Of a stretch of DNA of 64,000 nucleotides, positions 44,221 to 52,893 are shown in pieces. The stretch lies in the NCBI RefSeq assembly GCF_900215505.1, contig NZ_LT907844.1, positions 1,522,501 through 1,586,500 on the forward strand, in the 5' to 3' direction. The stretch is from Cohaesibacter sp. ES.047. Lineage in GTDB: Bacteria; Pseudomonadota; Alphaproteobacteria; Rhizobiales; Cohaesibacteraceae. Position 1 is the first letter of the stretch. Each line of letters starts with the position of its first letter. The translations under genes and the position numbers were made by a program. The notes under the pieces were generated by a model. It did no database searches, was not told the DNA's origin, and saw only the letters and a list, made by a program, of their open reading frames with translations.

Positions 44221-45359
44221 CTCTTTAGGGATTCCATTTTTAGCACTGGCGTGATTCAACATGGCAAAGGAGATTTTGCCATGTCTGCCGCTTTGATTCT
44301 TAGCGATGCTTTTGACGCCGATAGTTTGCGCCGTCTTGCCAAAGGATGCCGCAATGCCAAACAGAGCCGCCGCCTACTGGCCATTGCGGCTGTCTATGAC
44401 GGCATGAACCGTGCTGATGCCGCCAAAGTCGGCGGTATGGACCGCCAGACTTTGCGAGATTGGGTTCTTCGCTTCAATGAGCAAGGCACCGATGGTCTTG
44501 TCGACATCAAAGCAACCGGCGCTCCCATGCGCTTGAGCCCAGAACAGCTCGAAGAGTTTGTTGCTATCGTTGAAACCGGTCCTGATCCTGAGAAGGACGG
44601 CGTCTCTGTCTGGCGTAGCCAGGATCTGGTGCGTGTGATCCAAGAGCGGTTTGGGGTCTCCTACAAGGAACGTGGAGTACGGGATCTTTTGCGCCGCATG
44701 GGGTATGTGCGCATATCTGGTCGACCTCAACATCCAGAACAAAAGCCTGAAGTCATTGATGCTTTCAAAAAAACTTCTCCGCAACGTTGGCAGCGCATGT
44801 AGGCCATTTGCCAAAGAACAAGCCCATCGAGATTTGGTGGCAAGATGAGGCTAGGCTTGGTCAGAAGAATGGACTGGCCCGACTATGGGCAAAAAAGGGA
44901 ACCAGACCACGTCTGCCAGCCGATCAGCGATATAAAAATGCCTATCTGTTCGGTGCAATATGTCCAGCGCGTGGCGTTGGCGCGGGATTGATGATGCCTT
45001 TTGCAAATACACAGGCCATGCAAATGCACCTCGAAGAAGTCTCAAGGACAGTGGCGCGCGGCGCTCATGCCGTGGTGCTGATGGATCGTGCCGGATGGCA
45101 TACGACAAGCAGACTCAACGTGCCCAAGAATATCACCATCCTCCTGTTGCCTTCCAAATCACCGGAACTGAACCCAGTTGAGAATATTTGGCAGTATCTG
45201 CGCGGTACCTTCCTGTCCAATCGGGTCTTCGAAGACTATGCCGCCATTCTTGATGCTGGTTGCCAAGCATGGAAGAGCCTCTCCGCCAACCCAACCATCA
45301 TCCATTCAATAGGTATGAGAAAATGGGCTCAAGAAGGTCAGAATTAAATGCCGTTGGTA
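44199..45359 (+). mobile_element. IS630-family insertion sequence, copy 2
   Basis: Same length, ends and orientation as the copy at 9518-10678, with TA at 44199-44200 and 45358-45359. Removing the element and one TA restores the torR reading frame through a natural stop, so the insertion is clean. It sits between torR and torS, which are convergent. Confidence 0.95.
44281..45347 (+). CDS. IS630 transposase, two frames joined by a -1 frameshift (copy 2)
   Basis: Identical in translation to copy 1. The first frame runs 44281-44802, the second (from the A7 slip at 44767-44773, ATG 44787) to 45347. DDE residues lie in WWQDEARLG, VVLMDRAGWHT and SPELNPVENIW. Confidence 0.92.
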
Positions 45360-45432
45360 TCAAGCCTGAAGTCTAGACGCTTTGGGGCGGTCGGGACGAA
45401 AGCCAAAAAGAAAGGCATGAGCGGGCCTGAGG

Positions 45433-48201
45433 TTATGCGCTGTCTTGCGTCGTATTTTTCTCAAAGGGCTTGAGTTCCTCTCTGGACTGCCTGAGGAAAT
45501 CTTGCAAATTCTCATCCAGATTGTCCTGGATTTGCGTTGCCAGATTGATCAGATCAGCCCCGTCGCCGCTCTCCGCTGCCTTTTCCGCAGCCTTGGCCAA
45601 GCCGTTGATCCATCTTGCGCCCACATGAGCGGATGCGCCCTTGATGCGGTGGGCGAGGGCGCTCGCTTCCTCGTAGTTCTGAGCGTGAGCCGCGTGAAAC
45701 AGCTTGTCGGCGAGACCGGGCATTTCCGAGAGGAATAGCTCCAACACCCGGTGCGCACCTTCGATGCCAAGATCCTGTGCCTGCTCGGTCAGAGGACTGA
45801 GGCGATCGGCACCTGCCGGAGGCTTGCTACTGCGGGGAGCCAAGCCGATGGAGACGGCAATTGCATGTTCCAATTCTCTCAGCACATAAGGTTTTCCTAC
45901 AAAGCCATCAAAGAGAATTTCACCCACATTGAGCCGTCTTGCGATCATGAAATCTGCCGTAACAGCCACAATGGGTACCGTGGCATTCATTTCGTCATCC
46001 AGTGAGCGGATCCTGCGGGCAGCTTCGATACCATCAAGTTCTGACATCGAAAGATCCATCAGGATCACGTCATAGATGTTCAGGCTTGCCTGTTGCAGCG
46101 CATCCAGCCCATTCGAAACCAGATCAATTGAGTGGCCCGCTTTCTCCAACATCGTTTGCACGATCAGAGCATTGACTGAATCGTCTTCCGCAACAAGGAT
46201 AGTCAGAGGAGGCAGGTCATCATCTTCAGTCGCCAAGAGCTTGACGTCTTCGCATCGTTCATCGCAGGAAACCGGAAGATGGACCGTGAAGACAGTGCCG
46301 CCCTGTTCCGGGCATTGCACGCTGATCGTGCCGCCAAGAAGGTCAAGATAGCCCTTGCAGATGGCCAGTCCCATGCCGGATCCGCCAAACCGGCGTGCCA
46401 TACTGTTGTCGGCCTGAGTGAAGGGTTCAAACAGCGTCGCCTGTGCCTCCTTGTCGATGCCGATGCCGCTGTCCTTGACGACGATTTCCAGATAGTGGCT
46501 GAAATCCTTGCTCTGCTTTTCATTCAGATCCACACACAGGGAGACTTCACCCTCCTTTGTGAATTTGACAGCATTGCTGAGAAGGTTTTGCAGGATTTGT
46601 ACCAACTTGGCTTGGTCGGTGATGATGATATCGGGCACGTTAGGGGACACGACACGCGTGTAGACGAGGCTCTTTTCATGCGCGGTAGAAACAATGGTTG
46701 CTTCAGCGGCCTCGATCTGCTCGGTCAGGGAGAAGGGCACCTCTTCAATCTCAGCCCGTCCACTTTCGATGCGAGAATAGTCGAGCAGATCATCGAGCAA
46801 CCGGCGCAACAGCATGCCGGACTGTGTCAAGGCACTGAGCCACTGCCTCTGTTCGCTTGTAACCTGACTTTCCTTGAGCAACTGAGCGGTGCCCAGAATT
46901 CCGTTGAGAGGCGTCCGGATTTCATGGCTCATTCTGGCAAGGAACGCCGTCTTGGCATGGTTCATCCGGCCTGCATAATCGATCAGTTCAATCCGCAACT
47001 CATTGATGCGCTGATTGAGACGCATTTCTTCCAGCGACCGGATTCGTAGTCTTTCCAGCGCGTCAGCAATGGCATGCAGTTCGTTCCTGCTCGTATCGGT
47101 TTTTATCGGGACCTGCAGATCGCCCTTGTTCATTCGGGCCACATCCAACGCCAGAGCTCTCAAAGGCAAGGAAAGCCGAAGCCTGACGAACCTTACGGTG
47201 AGGAAACCAAACGCCAGGCTAACCAGCAGGACGATCGCAGAAATGGCCCCGAGCAGAAGGGCTCTTTGCCGCTTTTCTTCTGCATAGGCAACTTCGTCAT
47301 CAAGACTGCTGTATCCGATACCCAAAATGGACCCATAGGCTTCCAGACAGTTTTCGGACCATGCCTTGGCGTCATAGGCAGGCTTGCCGGAGCCCGATAG
47401 CCCGTTCAGCACTCTATCCATGACGAACTGCGTTTTGTGGGTCATTTTTCTGCCGTCAAGAACGCTCTGCTTCAACCAGAAGTCATCGGGATAATGTGAG
47501 GCGATCCTGTCAAGGCTGTTCCACAATTCTCGATAGGCACCCACATCCTCTCTCCAACGCTTCCTCTCTATGGGCGTAAGGGGTTTGTCATTCTGTACGG
47601 CTGGCCGGAAACGGGAGCATTGGCGGGCATAGCGATCACGAATGGCGTAGGAAAGCTCCCTGACCGTGACGAGATCGCTGAGATTGTTGTCGACGGTGCG
47701 CAATCGAGTGCCGACAATGTTGCTGGCACCAAGAATGGTGTCCGCATAGGCATAGATCATCTGACGCCATGGTTCGATGTTGATGACCGTGCGCTGATCG
47801 TACGGCTTTTCCAGTTCCGCATAGATTACCCGTTCTTGCTTCTTCAGGTGCTGATGGATCTCACTGAACTGCTGCAATAGCTCATCAACATTCGACAGGC
47901 CTGATTTCTTTAGGGATGCGACCGCTGTGCTATGAAGCCGGTTCAGATGGGCCAAGGAGCCGTCTACCGTTTTGCGCGGTTCCCGCTCCTGAATGAGCGC
48001 AACGCCGACGGTGCCGATTTCCACACGGCTCTTGGTCACCGTGCTGAAAAGCGTCCGGTCCAGCTCGGCGAGCTTCACAATGCGCTGATACGACGAAATA
48101 TTGTGCCAGGCGAGCCCGGCAGCCATAATGGCAATGATGATGATGACGGAGACCGCGATCCATTGCAGAACAAGAACAGTCCGCGCAATAGAGTTTCTCA
48201 A
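45433..48201 (-). CDS. torS: TorS, hybrid sensor histidine kinase with receiver and Hpt domains
   Basis: From a TTG start at 48201 (AGGAGAG at 5-base spacing) the protein is 922 residues, close to E. coli TorS (about 914). Layout: TM helix (8-28), helical periplasmic sensor (about 29-313), second TM (314-336), HAMP, then the kinase with SHEIRTPLNG (His426), ATP-binding blocks NLLSNAVKFTKEG and GSGMGLAICKGY, a receiver with phospho-Asp in VILMDLSMSELDG, and a C-terminal Hpt with AHRIKGASAHVGA. It would relay phosphate to TorR in response to TMAO. An ATG at 48429 is in frame but lies beyond an FNR box and lacks a good ribosome-binding site. No torT is adjacent. Confidence 0.9.
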   Translation of the reverse strand: MRNSIARTVLVLQWIAVSVIIIIAIMAAGLAWHNISSYQRIVKLAELDRTLFSTVTKSRVEIGTVGVALIQEREPRKTVDGSLAHLNRLHSTAVASLKKSGLSNVDELLQQFSEIHQHLKKQERVIYAELEKPYDQRTVINIEPWRQMIYAYADTILGASNIVGTRLRTVDNNLSDLVTVRELSYAIRDRYARQCSRFRPAVQNDKPLTPIERKRWREDVGAYRELWNSLDRIASHYPDDFWLKQSVLDGRKMTHKTQFVMDRVLNGLSGSGKPAYDAKAWSENCLEAYGSILGIGYSSLDDEVAYAEEKRQRALLLGAISAIVLLVSLAFGFLTVRFVRLRLSLPLRALALDVARMNKGDLQVPIKTDTSRNELHAIADALERLRIRSLEEMRLNQRINELRIELIDYAGRMNHAKTAFLARMSHEIRTPLNGILGTAQLLKESQVTSEQRQWLSALTQSGMLLRRLLDDLLDYSRIESGRAEIEEVPFSLTEQIEAAEATIVSTAHEKSLVYTRVVSPNVPDIIITDQAKLVQILQNLLSNAVKFTKEGEVSLCVDLNEKQSKDFSHYLEIVVKDSGIGIDKEAQATLFEPFTQADNSMARRFGGSGMGLAICKGYLDLLGGTISVQCPEQGGTVFTVHLPVSCDERCEDVKLLATEDDDLPPLTILVAEDDSVNALIVQTMLEKAGHSIDLVSNGLDALQQASLNIYDVILMDLSMSELDGIEAARRIRSLDDEMNATVPIVAVTADFMIARRLNVGEILFDGFVGKPYVLRELEHAIAVSIGLAPRSSKPPAGADRLSPLTEQAQDLGIEGAHRVLELFLSEMPGLADKLFHAAHAQNYEEASALAHRIKGASAHVGARWINGLAKAAEKAAESGDGADLINLATQIQDNLDENLQDFLRQSREELKPFEKNTTQDSA

Positions 48202-48361
48202 AACAACTCTCCTGTGAATGGTGCAGTCATGGCCGTCATTGTGCGATTGGAAGGCGGAGGATCGGGGGGATGTGTGGCGCGACTGAAAACCGGCATCAAC
48301 AGCCAACATGGGAGCCGTGCGGGCAGCGCATTTCATGCTAGAGTGATTGAATGAAAGAGCA

Positions 48362-48375
48362 TTGATCACGATCAA
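48362..48375. promoter_or_regulatory. Perfect FNR box TTGAT-CACG-ATCAA
   Basis: An exact match to the FNR/FixK/Anr consensus TTGAT-N4-ATCAA, between the divergent torS (start 48201) and moeA (start 48454). Low-oxygen activation of both the TMAO sensor and molybdenum cofactor synthesis is likely. Confidence 0.85.
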
Positions 48376-48453
48376 CGAGGTCGATTTCAATCTTCTGCTA
48401 AAGCTCTGAATTAACGATAAAATCAGCATTTACAAACGAGAATAATAACGGTC

Positions 48454-49701
48454 ATGGCTACAGAAAACACGACGATGGGTAAGGCCCGTCTGCTGGAAAT
48501 AGAAGGCGCAATTCGCCTGATCCAGGAACATATCGAGGGTTCGCAGGCGTATGAAACGGTTGCTCTTGCTGAGGCGCACGGCAGGGTCCTGGCCAAAGAT
48601 GTGGTTTCAACCGTCAATGTCCCTCCCGCAGACGACAGCGCTATGGATGGCTATGCCTTGCGAAGCGACCGGCTTGATGAGGACGTGCCCAGCCTTTCAT
48701 TGCCCATATTGCAGCGCATTCCGGCCGGCTATATCGGGGATGAAATGAAGAAGGAATCTGCTGCCCGGATCTTTACGGGCGCGGCGGTTCCCGCTGGAAC
48801 GGATGCCGTGGTGATGCAGGAGATCTGTTCGGAGCAGGACGGCAAGGTGGAATTCAAGATGCCAGTCAAGGCGGGGAACAATATCCGCCGGGCAGGAGAA
48901 GACATTCAGGCTGGCGAAGTCATCCTTTCATCTGGATTGCGGATAGGGCCTGCGCATCTCGCACTTGCTGCCTCTGTCGGCGTTGCGCAGCTGACGGTCT
49001 TTAGGTCGGTCAAAGTGGCAATCCTTTCCACCGGGGATGAATTGCTCGAGCCGGGAGAGGAATTGCAAGCGGGCAAGAAATACAATTCCAATCGCTATGC
49101 TCTGATCGGTCTTCTGTCGCAGCTTGGGTGTGAGATCGTTGATTTCGGGCCAATCGAAGATACGCCTGAAGCCATCAAGGCCGCGCTGATCGAGGCGACC
49201 AATTCGGTCGATCTCATCCTGACGACAGGCGGTGTATCAGTTGGTGAAGAAGATCACGTGAAGGCTGCTCTGACTTCGCTTGGCGAGCTTCACATGTGGA
49301 AGCTGAATATCAAACCTGGTAAGCCCGTGGCCTTCGGAAGCGTTAACCAGACCCCTGTCATTGGTCTGCCGGGCAACCCTGTTGCAGCCTATATCACGTT
49401 CTGTTTGATTGCCGCGCCTACCATTCGTCACATTCAGGGGCGTAAGGATACGACCGCGTCGGTCTGGCGTCTTCCCGCTGGCTTTTCCCGTTCAAAACCG
49501 GGCAAGCGCCGTGAATATATCCGTGCGCGTGCGGTCGTCGGTGAGCACGGAACCATGGAAATCCAAAGCTTCCCTCAGCAGGGATCTGCGATCATGACGA
49601 GTGTTTGCTGGGCCAACGGTCTGGCAAACATTCCGGAAGGAAACACGGTTCAAGAGGGGGATATGCTCGATTTTCTGCCCTTTGAAACGCTGCTCGGCTG
49701 A
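48454..49701 (+). CDS. moeA: MoeA, molybdopterin molybdenumtransferase
   Basis: A 415-residue cytosolic enzyme that inserts molybdate into adenylated molybdopterin. Blocks seen: VPPADDSAMDGYALR (substrate-binding Asp), GAAVPAGTDAVVMQE, STGDELLEPGEEL, LILTTGGVSVGEEDHVK, and FGSVNQTPVIGLPGNPVAAY. Full length, no lesions. It sits beside the tor genes, whose TorA product needs the cofactor, and a perfect FNR box is 79 bases upstream. Transcription is divergent from torS. Confidence 0.95.
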   Translation: MATENTTMGKARLLEIEGAIRLIQEHIEGSQAYETVALAEAHGRVLAKDVVSTVNVPPADDSAMDGYALRSDRLDEDVPSLSLPILQRIPAGYIGDEMKKESAARIFTGAAVPAGTDAVVMQEICSEQDGKVEFKMPVKAGNNIRRAGEDIQAGEVILSSGLRIGPAHLALAASVGVAQLTVFRSVKVAILSTGDELLEPGEELQAGKKYNSNRYALIGLLSQLGCEIVDFGPIEDTPEAIKAALIEATNSVDLILTTGGVSVGEEDHVKAALTSLGELHMWKLNIKPGKPVAFGSVNQTPVIGLPGNPVAAYITFCLIAAPTIRHIQGRKDTTASVWRLPAGFSRSKPGKRREYIRARAVVGEHGTMEIQSFPQQGSAIMTSVCWANGLANIPEGNTVQEGDMLDFLPFETLLG

Positions 49702-49842
49702 GCCAGCTGTCTCTGTAAATGCCAAAACTGAATTGGAGCCGGTTGGTTGGAAACCGCACCGGCTTCAGCATTGGCCACCTGTCACAAGACAATCGGCTCA
49801 TCGGCCATATCAATCGATTGACTAACCTAAAACAAGGGACAA

Positions 49843-49886
49843 ACGGCCGGAAGGAAGCTTGGCTGCGTGATGGTCCTTCCGGCCGT
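49843..49886. terminator. 13-base-pair hairpin after moeA
   Basis: ACGGCCGGAAGGA (49843-49855) and TCCTTCCGGCCGT (49874-49886) are exact reverse complements with an 18-base loop, between the convergent moeA and the secreted-protein gene. No long T-run follows on either strand; it may act bidirectionally as a weak terminator or RNA stabiliser. Confidence 0.55.
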
Positions 49887-49913
49887 TGCCCGCTCACCAA
49901 TCGAGCGGAACCT

Positions 49914-50471
49914 TTACCGCGTGGAATAGGAGATGATGAAGCCGGCTCTACCGGCCGTCTGCATGAAAGGCTTTTTGGTATACTGAACAAAGACCGAGCC
50001 CAGCTTCATGCCTTCAATTTCGAGATTCTCGATGGGGCCGGACATCGCTTCCGTGTCTGCCCAAATCTCTCCCAGATAGCCCAAGTCGCTGTTTGGTTTA
50101 TCGTAGTTGGTGCCATTCACACCGAACATATCCAACAACTCGTCATGAACCGATTGATAGGTCTGGGTCGGTGCTTTAGGCAGGTTCACATCACACGCTT
50201 TGTCGCCAAAGCGTTCCCCCAAAAAAAGCAACGCCTTTTGGCCATCGATCTCGCCCTCATAGGCATCGGTCATGAAGGGGACTTCCTTTTCCATTTGAAA
50301 GGATGTGAAGCCCATCTCTTCAAGCGGATCGCCGTCGAATGCACCAAAGCAAAGCTGGTTCGTCTTATCGAGCAGGCTTTCCGCGGCCACAACATTGGAA
50401 GGTGCCAGGACATTGGTGGCTGTAAGGGCAATGGCTGCGAGCGCCAAAGTCGTCGTTGTCTTCATTTTCAT
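49914..50471 (-). CDS. Secreted protein of unknown function
   Basis: A 185-residue protein with a signal peptide (MKMKTTTTLALAAIALTATN, cleavage near VVAAES). The mature part has two cysteines (QLCFGAFDG and DKACDVNL) that could form a disulfide, and ends VQYTKKPFMQTAGRAGFIIS. I do not recognise the family. It follows the alpha/beta-hydrolase gene by 21 bases on the same strand, so they are probably one operon. ATG 50471 (an ATG six bases further in is possible). Confidence 0.65.
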   Translation of the reverse strand: MKMKTTTTLALAAIALTATNVLAPSNVVAAESLLDKTNQLCFGAFDGDPLEEMGFTSFQMEKEVPFMTDAYEGEIDGQKALLFLGERFGDKACDVNLPKAPTQTYQSVHDELLDMFGVNGTNYDKPNSDLGYLGEIWADTEAMSGPIENLEIEGMKLGSVFVQYTKKPFMQTAGRAGFIISYSTR

Positions 50472-50492
50472 TTCTTTCTTGTCTTCAGAGTC

Positions 50493-51665
50493 TTATTCGA
50501 AATTGCGTAAGATCCAATCGAAAGCCCTAGCATGCCAGAGAGAAGTTGCGCCAACCTGACAATGCTCACCACCCCCTGAGGCTTCACTGAATATGACACT
50601 TTCTACAGAGCGGGCATTCGTGAGGCTCTTTTTGAACTCATCAACTTGCGACAGGGGAACGAAGTGGTCGATCTCACCGGCAAGGATCAGCACGTCACCC
50701 TTGATCTGATGGGCAACATTGGCGAGCGTGAAAGGACGTGCCGCGTCGACGAAGGCTTCCGGGCTCTGCACACCAAAGACCCATTGGCCATTTTCAAGCG
50801 CCCATGAAATGCCAGGCATTTTGGAATAGACGGGATGGTTGATCATGGGGCGAAACTTCTCGGCCACGGCGCCAAAGTCATACATCACGTCAAAGGCGAT
50901 CACGCCGTCGATCCGGTCATCAAAGGCAGCAGCGCGTGGCGCAAGATAGCCCCCAAGGCTGATGCCCGTCAGGATGATCCGGTCATAGGCTGGATGCTTT
51001 TCAAGAAAATCATCAATGATGGCACTGGTTGGTTTTTCCCACTCGTGCGTGAAATACATTTGCTGCTCGCGCACCGGGCCAGACTGACCGGGGCCCTCAT
51101 AAAGAAGCACGCTATATCCCCGCTCATTGGCAGCTTTGCCCATCATGAAATACAGCTCTTCCAAGGTGCCATCAAAGCCACCAACAATCATGATCAAGGG
51201 ACGCTTCTCTCCGCCTTCTACAGGGAAGAAGATGCTTTTCAGAGAGCCGTTTTCATACGCGGTTTCATAGCGAAGATAAGCGATGGAATGATCATCCAGC
51301 CCCAGATCGAAACTGTCTATCTGTCTTTCCCAGGCAATAGCGCGGCGTTTATCCGTGGCAGACAAAAAGAACTCGGCCGTTCTCCAATAGGTGTGTGCCC
51401 GAAACCGGGCTAACCCACTGCTATTGGCATCGCCACACGCCTCTGCCAGATCTTCATTGTTCTGCGCAATGCGCGCAAAGGCGGCATACCAAGCATCGGC
51501 GTTGCCTGACGGGATGGTTGCGATCGCCTGCAGCACTTCGGCTATGTCTGCCGCGCCGGCACCGGCATCGCTCAGAACGCGCAGAGCCTGAAAGTGATAG
51601 GTTTGATCATCAAAGAGATGGCGAATGCCAAATGAAGGGGATGAATTTTCGTTAGAGCCTGACAT
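50493..51665 (-). CDS. Alpha/beta hydrolase, FrsA/DUF1100-like
   Basis: A 390-residue cytosolic hydrolase from ATG 51665. A helical N-terminal cap (ADAWYAAFARIAQNNEDLA) precedes the catalytic domain: IMIVGGFDGTLEELYF, LLYEGPGQSGP, nucleophile elbow TGISLGGYLAPR, acid in LILAGEIDHFVP and histidine in SGGGEHCQVGA. Such cap-containing hydrolases act on esters or C-C bonds in ring-cleavage-like chemistry; the substrate is unknown. Divergent from an AraC regulator across a 140-base region with repeated CCGTATA elements, so it is likely that regulator's target. Confidence 0.85.
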   Translation of the reverse strand: MSGSNENSSPSFGIRHLFDDQTYHFQALRVLSDAGAGAADIAEVLQAIATIPSGNADAWYAAFARIAQNNEDLAEACGDANSSGLARFRAHTYWRTAEFFLSATDKRRAIAWERQIDSFDLGLDDHSIAYLRYETAYENGSLKSIFFPVEGGEKRPLIMIVGGFDGTLEELYFMMGKAANERGYSVLLYEGPGQSGPVREQQMYFTHEWEKPTSAIIDDFLEKHPAYDRIILTGISLGGYLAPRAAAFDDRIDGVIAFDVMYDFGAVAEKFRPMINHPVYSKMPGISWALENGQWVFGVQSPEAFVDAARPFTLANVAHQIKGDVLILAGEIDHFVPLSQVDEFKKSLTNARSVESVIFSEASGGGEHCQVGATSLWHARAFDWILRNFE

Positions 51666-51677
51666 GATCACGCCTCC

Positions 51678-51776
51678 GTATAACAGAAAAACAGCCGTAT
51701 AGATCGCGCAAACGCAGCGTTGGTTTTTGATAAATTACGCCAATTTTTTGATTTTTCCCGCCATCTGCCGTATAGT
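51678..51776. promoter_or_regulatory. Repeated GCCGTATAG elements in a divergent promoter
   Basis: GCCGTATAG occurs twice in direct orientation, at 51695-51703 and 51768-51776, and a shorter relative CCGTATAAC lies at 51678-51686. All are between the hydrolase and the divergent AraC gene, with an AT-rich stretch between them. AraC proteins bind direct repeats, so these are candidate operators. Confidence 0.45.
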
Positions 51777-51808
51777 CGAAACCAGACAGACCACAATGGA
51801 AACGCAAA

Positions 51809-52843
51809 ATGTCCTCACTCAAAGCCCAGTCAGCCGCAGCCTTGTTTGATGCGCTCGTCGACCTCGCCTTAAAGGAAAACCTGATCTCCGCTTCGGAAGC
51901 GGTGCGTTTCCATCAAGCCACGGTGCGCAGACAGGACAGCGGCACCATTTCTCAAATAGAAGAGAAGCTTTTTCTCGACCTGCGGCCTCTTCTTGTCGAG
52001 CGTTGGGGTGGGCCAGAAGTGGGGGCGGTGTTGGCCTTGGGTGTGGATCTTTCCCGTCTTGGTACCATTGGTGAGCTGATCTTGCGCAGCGAGACGCCCC
52101 GGTCTGCCTTTTATCAGCTGTCCCGCTTCAATCGTTTGCTGTACCAGCGCTCATCCTTTGAGATACTCAATACGCCTCACCGTTTGATCATGACCCACAA
52201 GCATGCCTCAAGTGAGGAGAAGGCGACCCCTGAAGTCCGATTTGGGACGATCTGGGCTCTGGCCAACGTTGCACTTATTCCTGAGCAGGTCTTCGGCACC
52301 CCATTGTTTCCGATTTCAACCAGTTTTGACTTCCCCGCCCCTGATAACCTTGAGCCAATCCATCGCGTCTTTGGCTCTGCTGTGCTTTTTAACCAGTCGA
52401 GCGCGTCGATCACCTTTGATCAGGCCCGCCTGAAAGATATCCGCAATCCCATTTCTGTTGCCCTTTTCACAGCGCTGGAATCAGTCGCTGAAAAGGCGCT
52501 TGATCAGATCCCCGCCCTCGACAGTGTGGCTGCCTATGTTCGCCACCATGTCAAAGAACAGATGGCAGGCGCGGTCCTTCCTCAAAGCGCTGTAGCGTCT
52601 CTTCTGGGCATGTCCGTGCGTAGCCTACAAAGAAGGCTGATGCAGGAGGACATCTCTTTCAGGCAGATCGTGGATGACGTGCGTGCGGAAACGGCCCGCC
52701 ACCTGCTGGCTGACGACAGGATCTCCTTGTCCGAAGTCGCCTTCCGGCTCGGCTATAGCGAGCAAGCGGCTTTCAATCACGCCGCGACGCGTTGGTTCGG
52801 AACGTCTCCAAGAGCGATGCGAAAAACGAGGACAAACGCATAG
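51809..52843 (+). CDS. AraC-family regulator with arabinose-binding-like (OruR) domain
   Basis: A 344-residue regulator. The N-terminal ~190 residues match the PF12625 type (LVERWGGPEVGAVLALGVDLS, LSRFNRLLYQRSSFEILNTP), as in OruR/ArgR-like proteins; the C-terminal region has SLLGMSVRSLQRRLMQEDI and AFRLGYSEQAAFNHAATRWFG, the two helix-turn-helix units. It is divergent from the hydrolase gene and probably controls it. The ligand is unknown. Confidence 0.9.
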   Translation: MSSLKAQSAAALFDALVDLALKENLISASEAVRFHQATVRRQDSGTISQIEEKLFLDLRPLLVERWGGPEVGAVLALGVDLSRLGTIGELILRSETPRSAFYQLSRFNRLLYQRSSFEILNTPHRLIMTHKHASSEEKATPEVRFGTIWALANVALIPEQVFGTPLFPISTSFDFPAPDNLEPIHRVFGSAVLFNQSSASITFDQARLKDIRNPISVALFTALESVAEKALDQIPALDSVAAYVRHHVKEQMAGAVLPQSAVASLLGMSVRSLQRRLMQEDISFRQIVDDVRAETARHLLADDRISLSEVAFRLGYSEQAAFNHAATRWFGTSPRAMRKTRTNA

Positions 52844-52893
52844 CGAAATCTGCTTGCTCCGAGAAGGCCGTTCCGCTCAGGTCTTCTAACATT

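Noticed and set aside
49719-50510. A 263-codon plus-strand frame after moeA
   Set aside because: Antisense to a gene with a signal peptide on the minus strand; its own translation shows no signal, domain or start.
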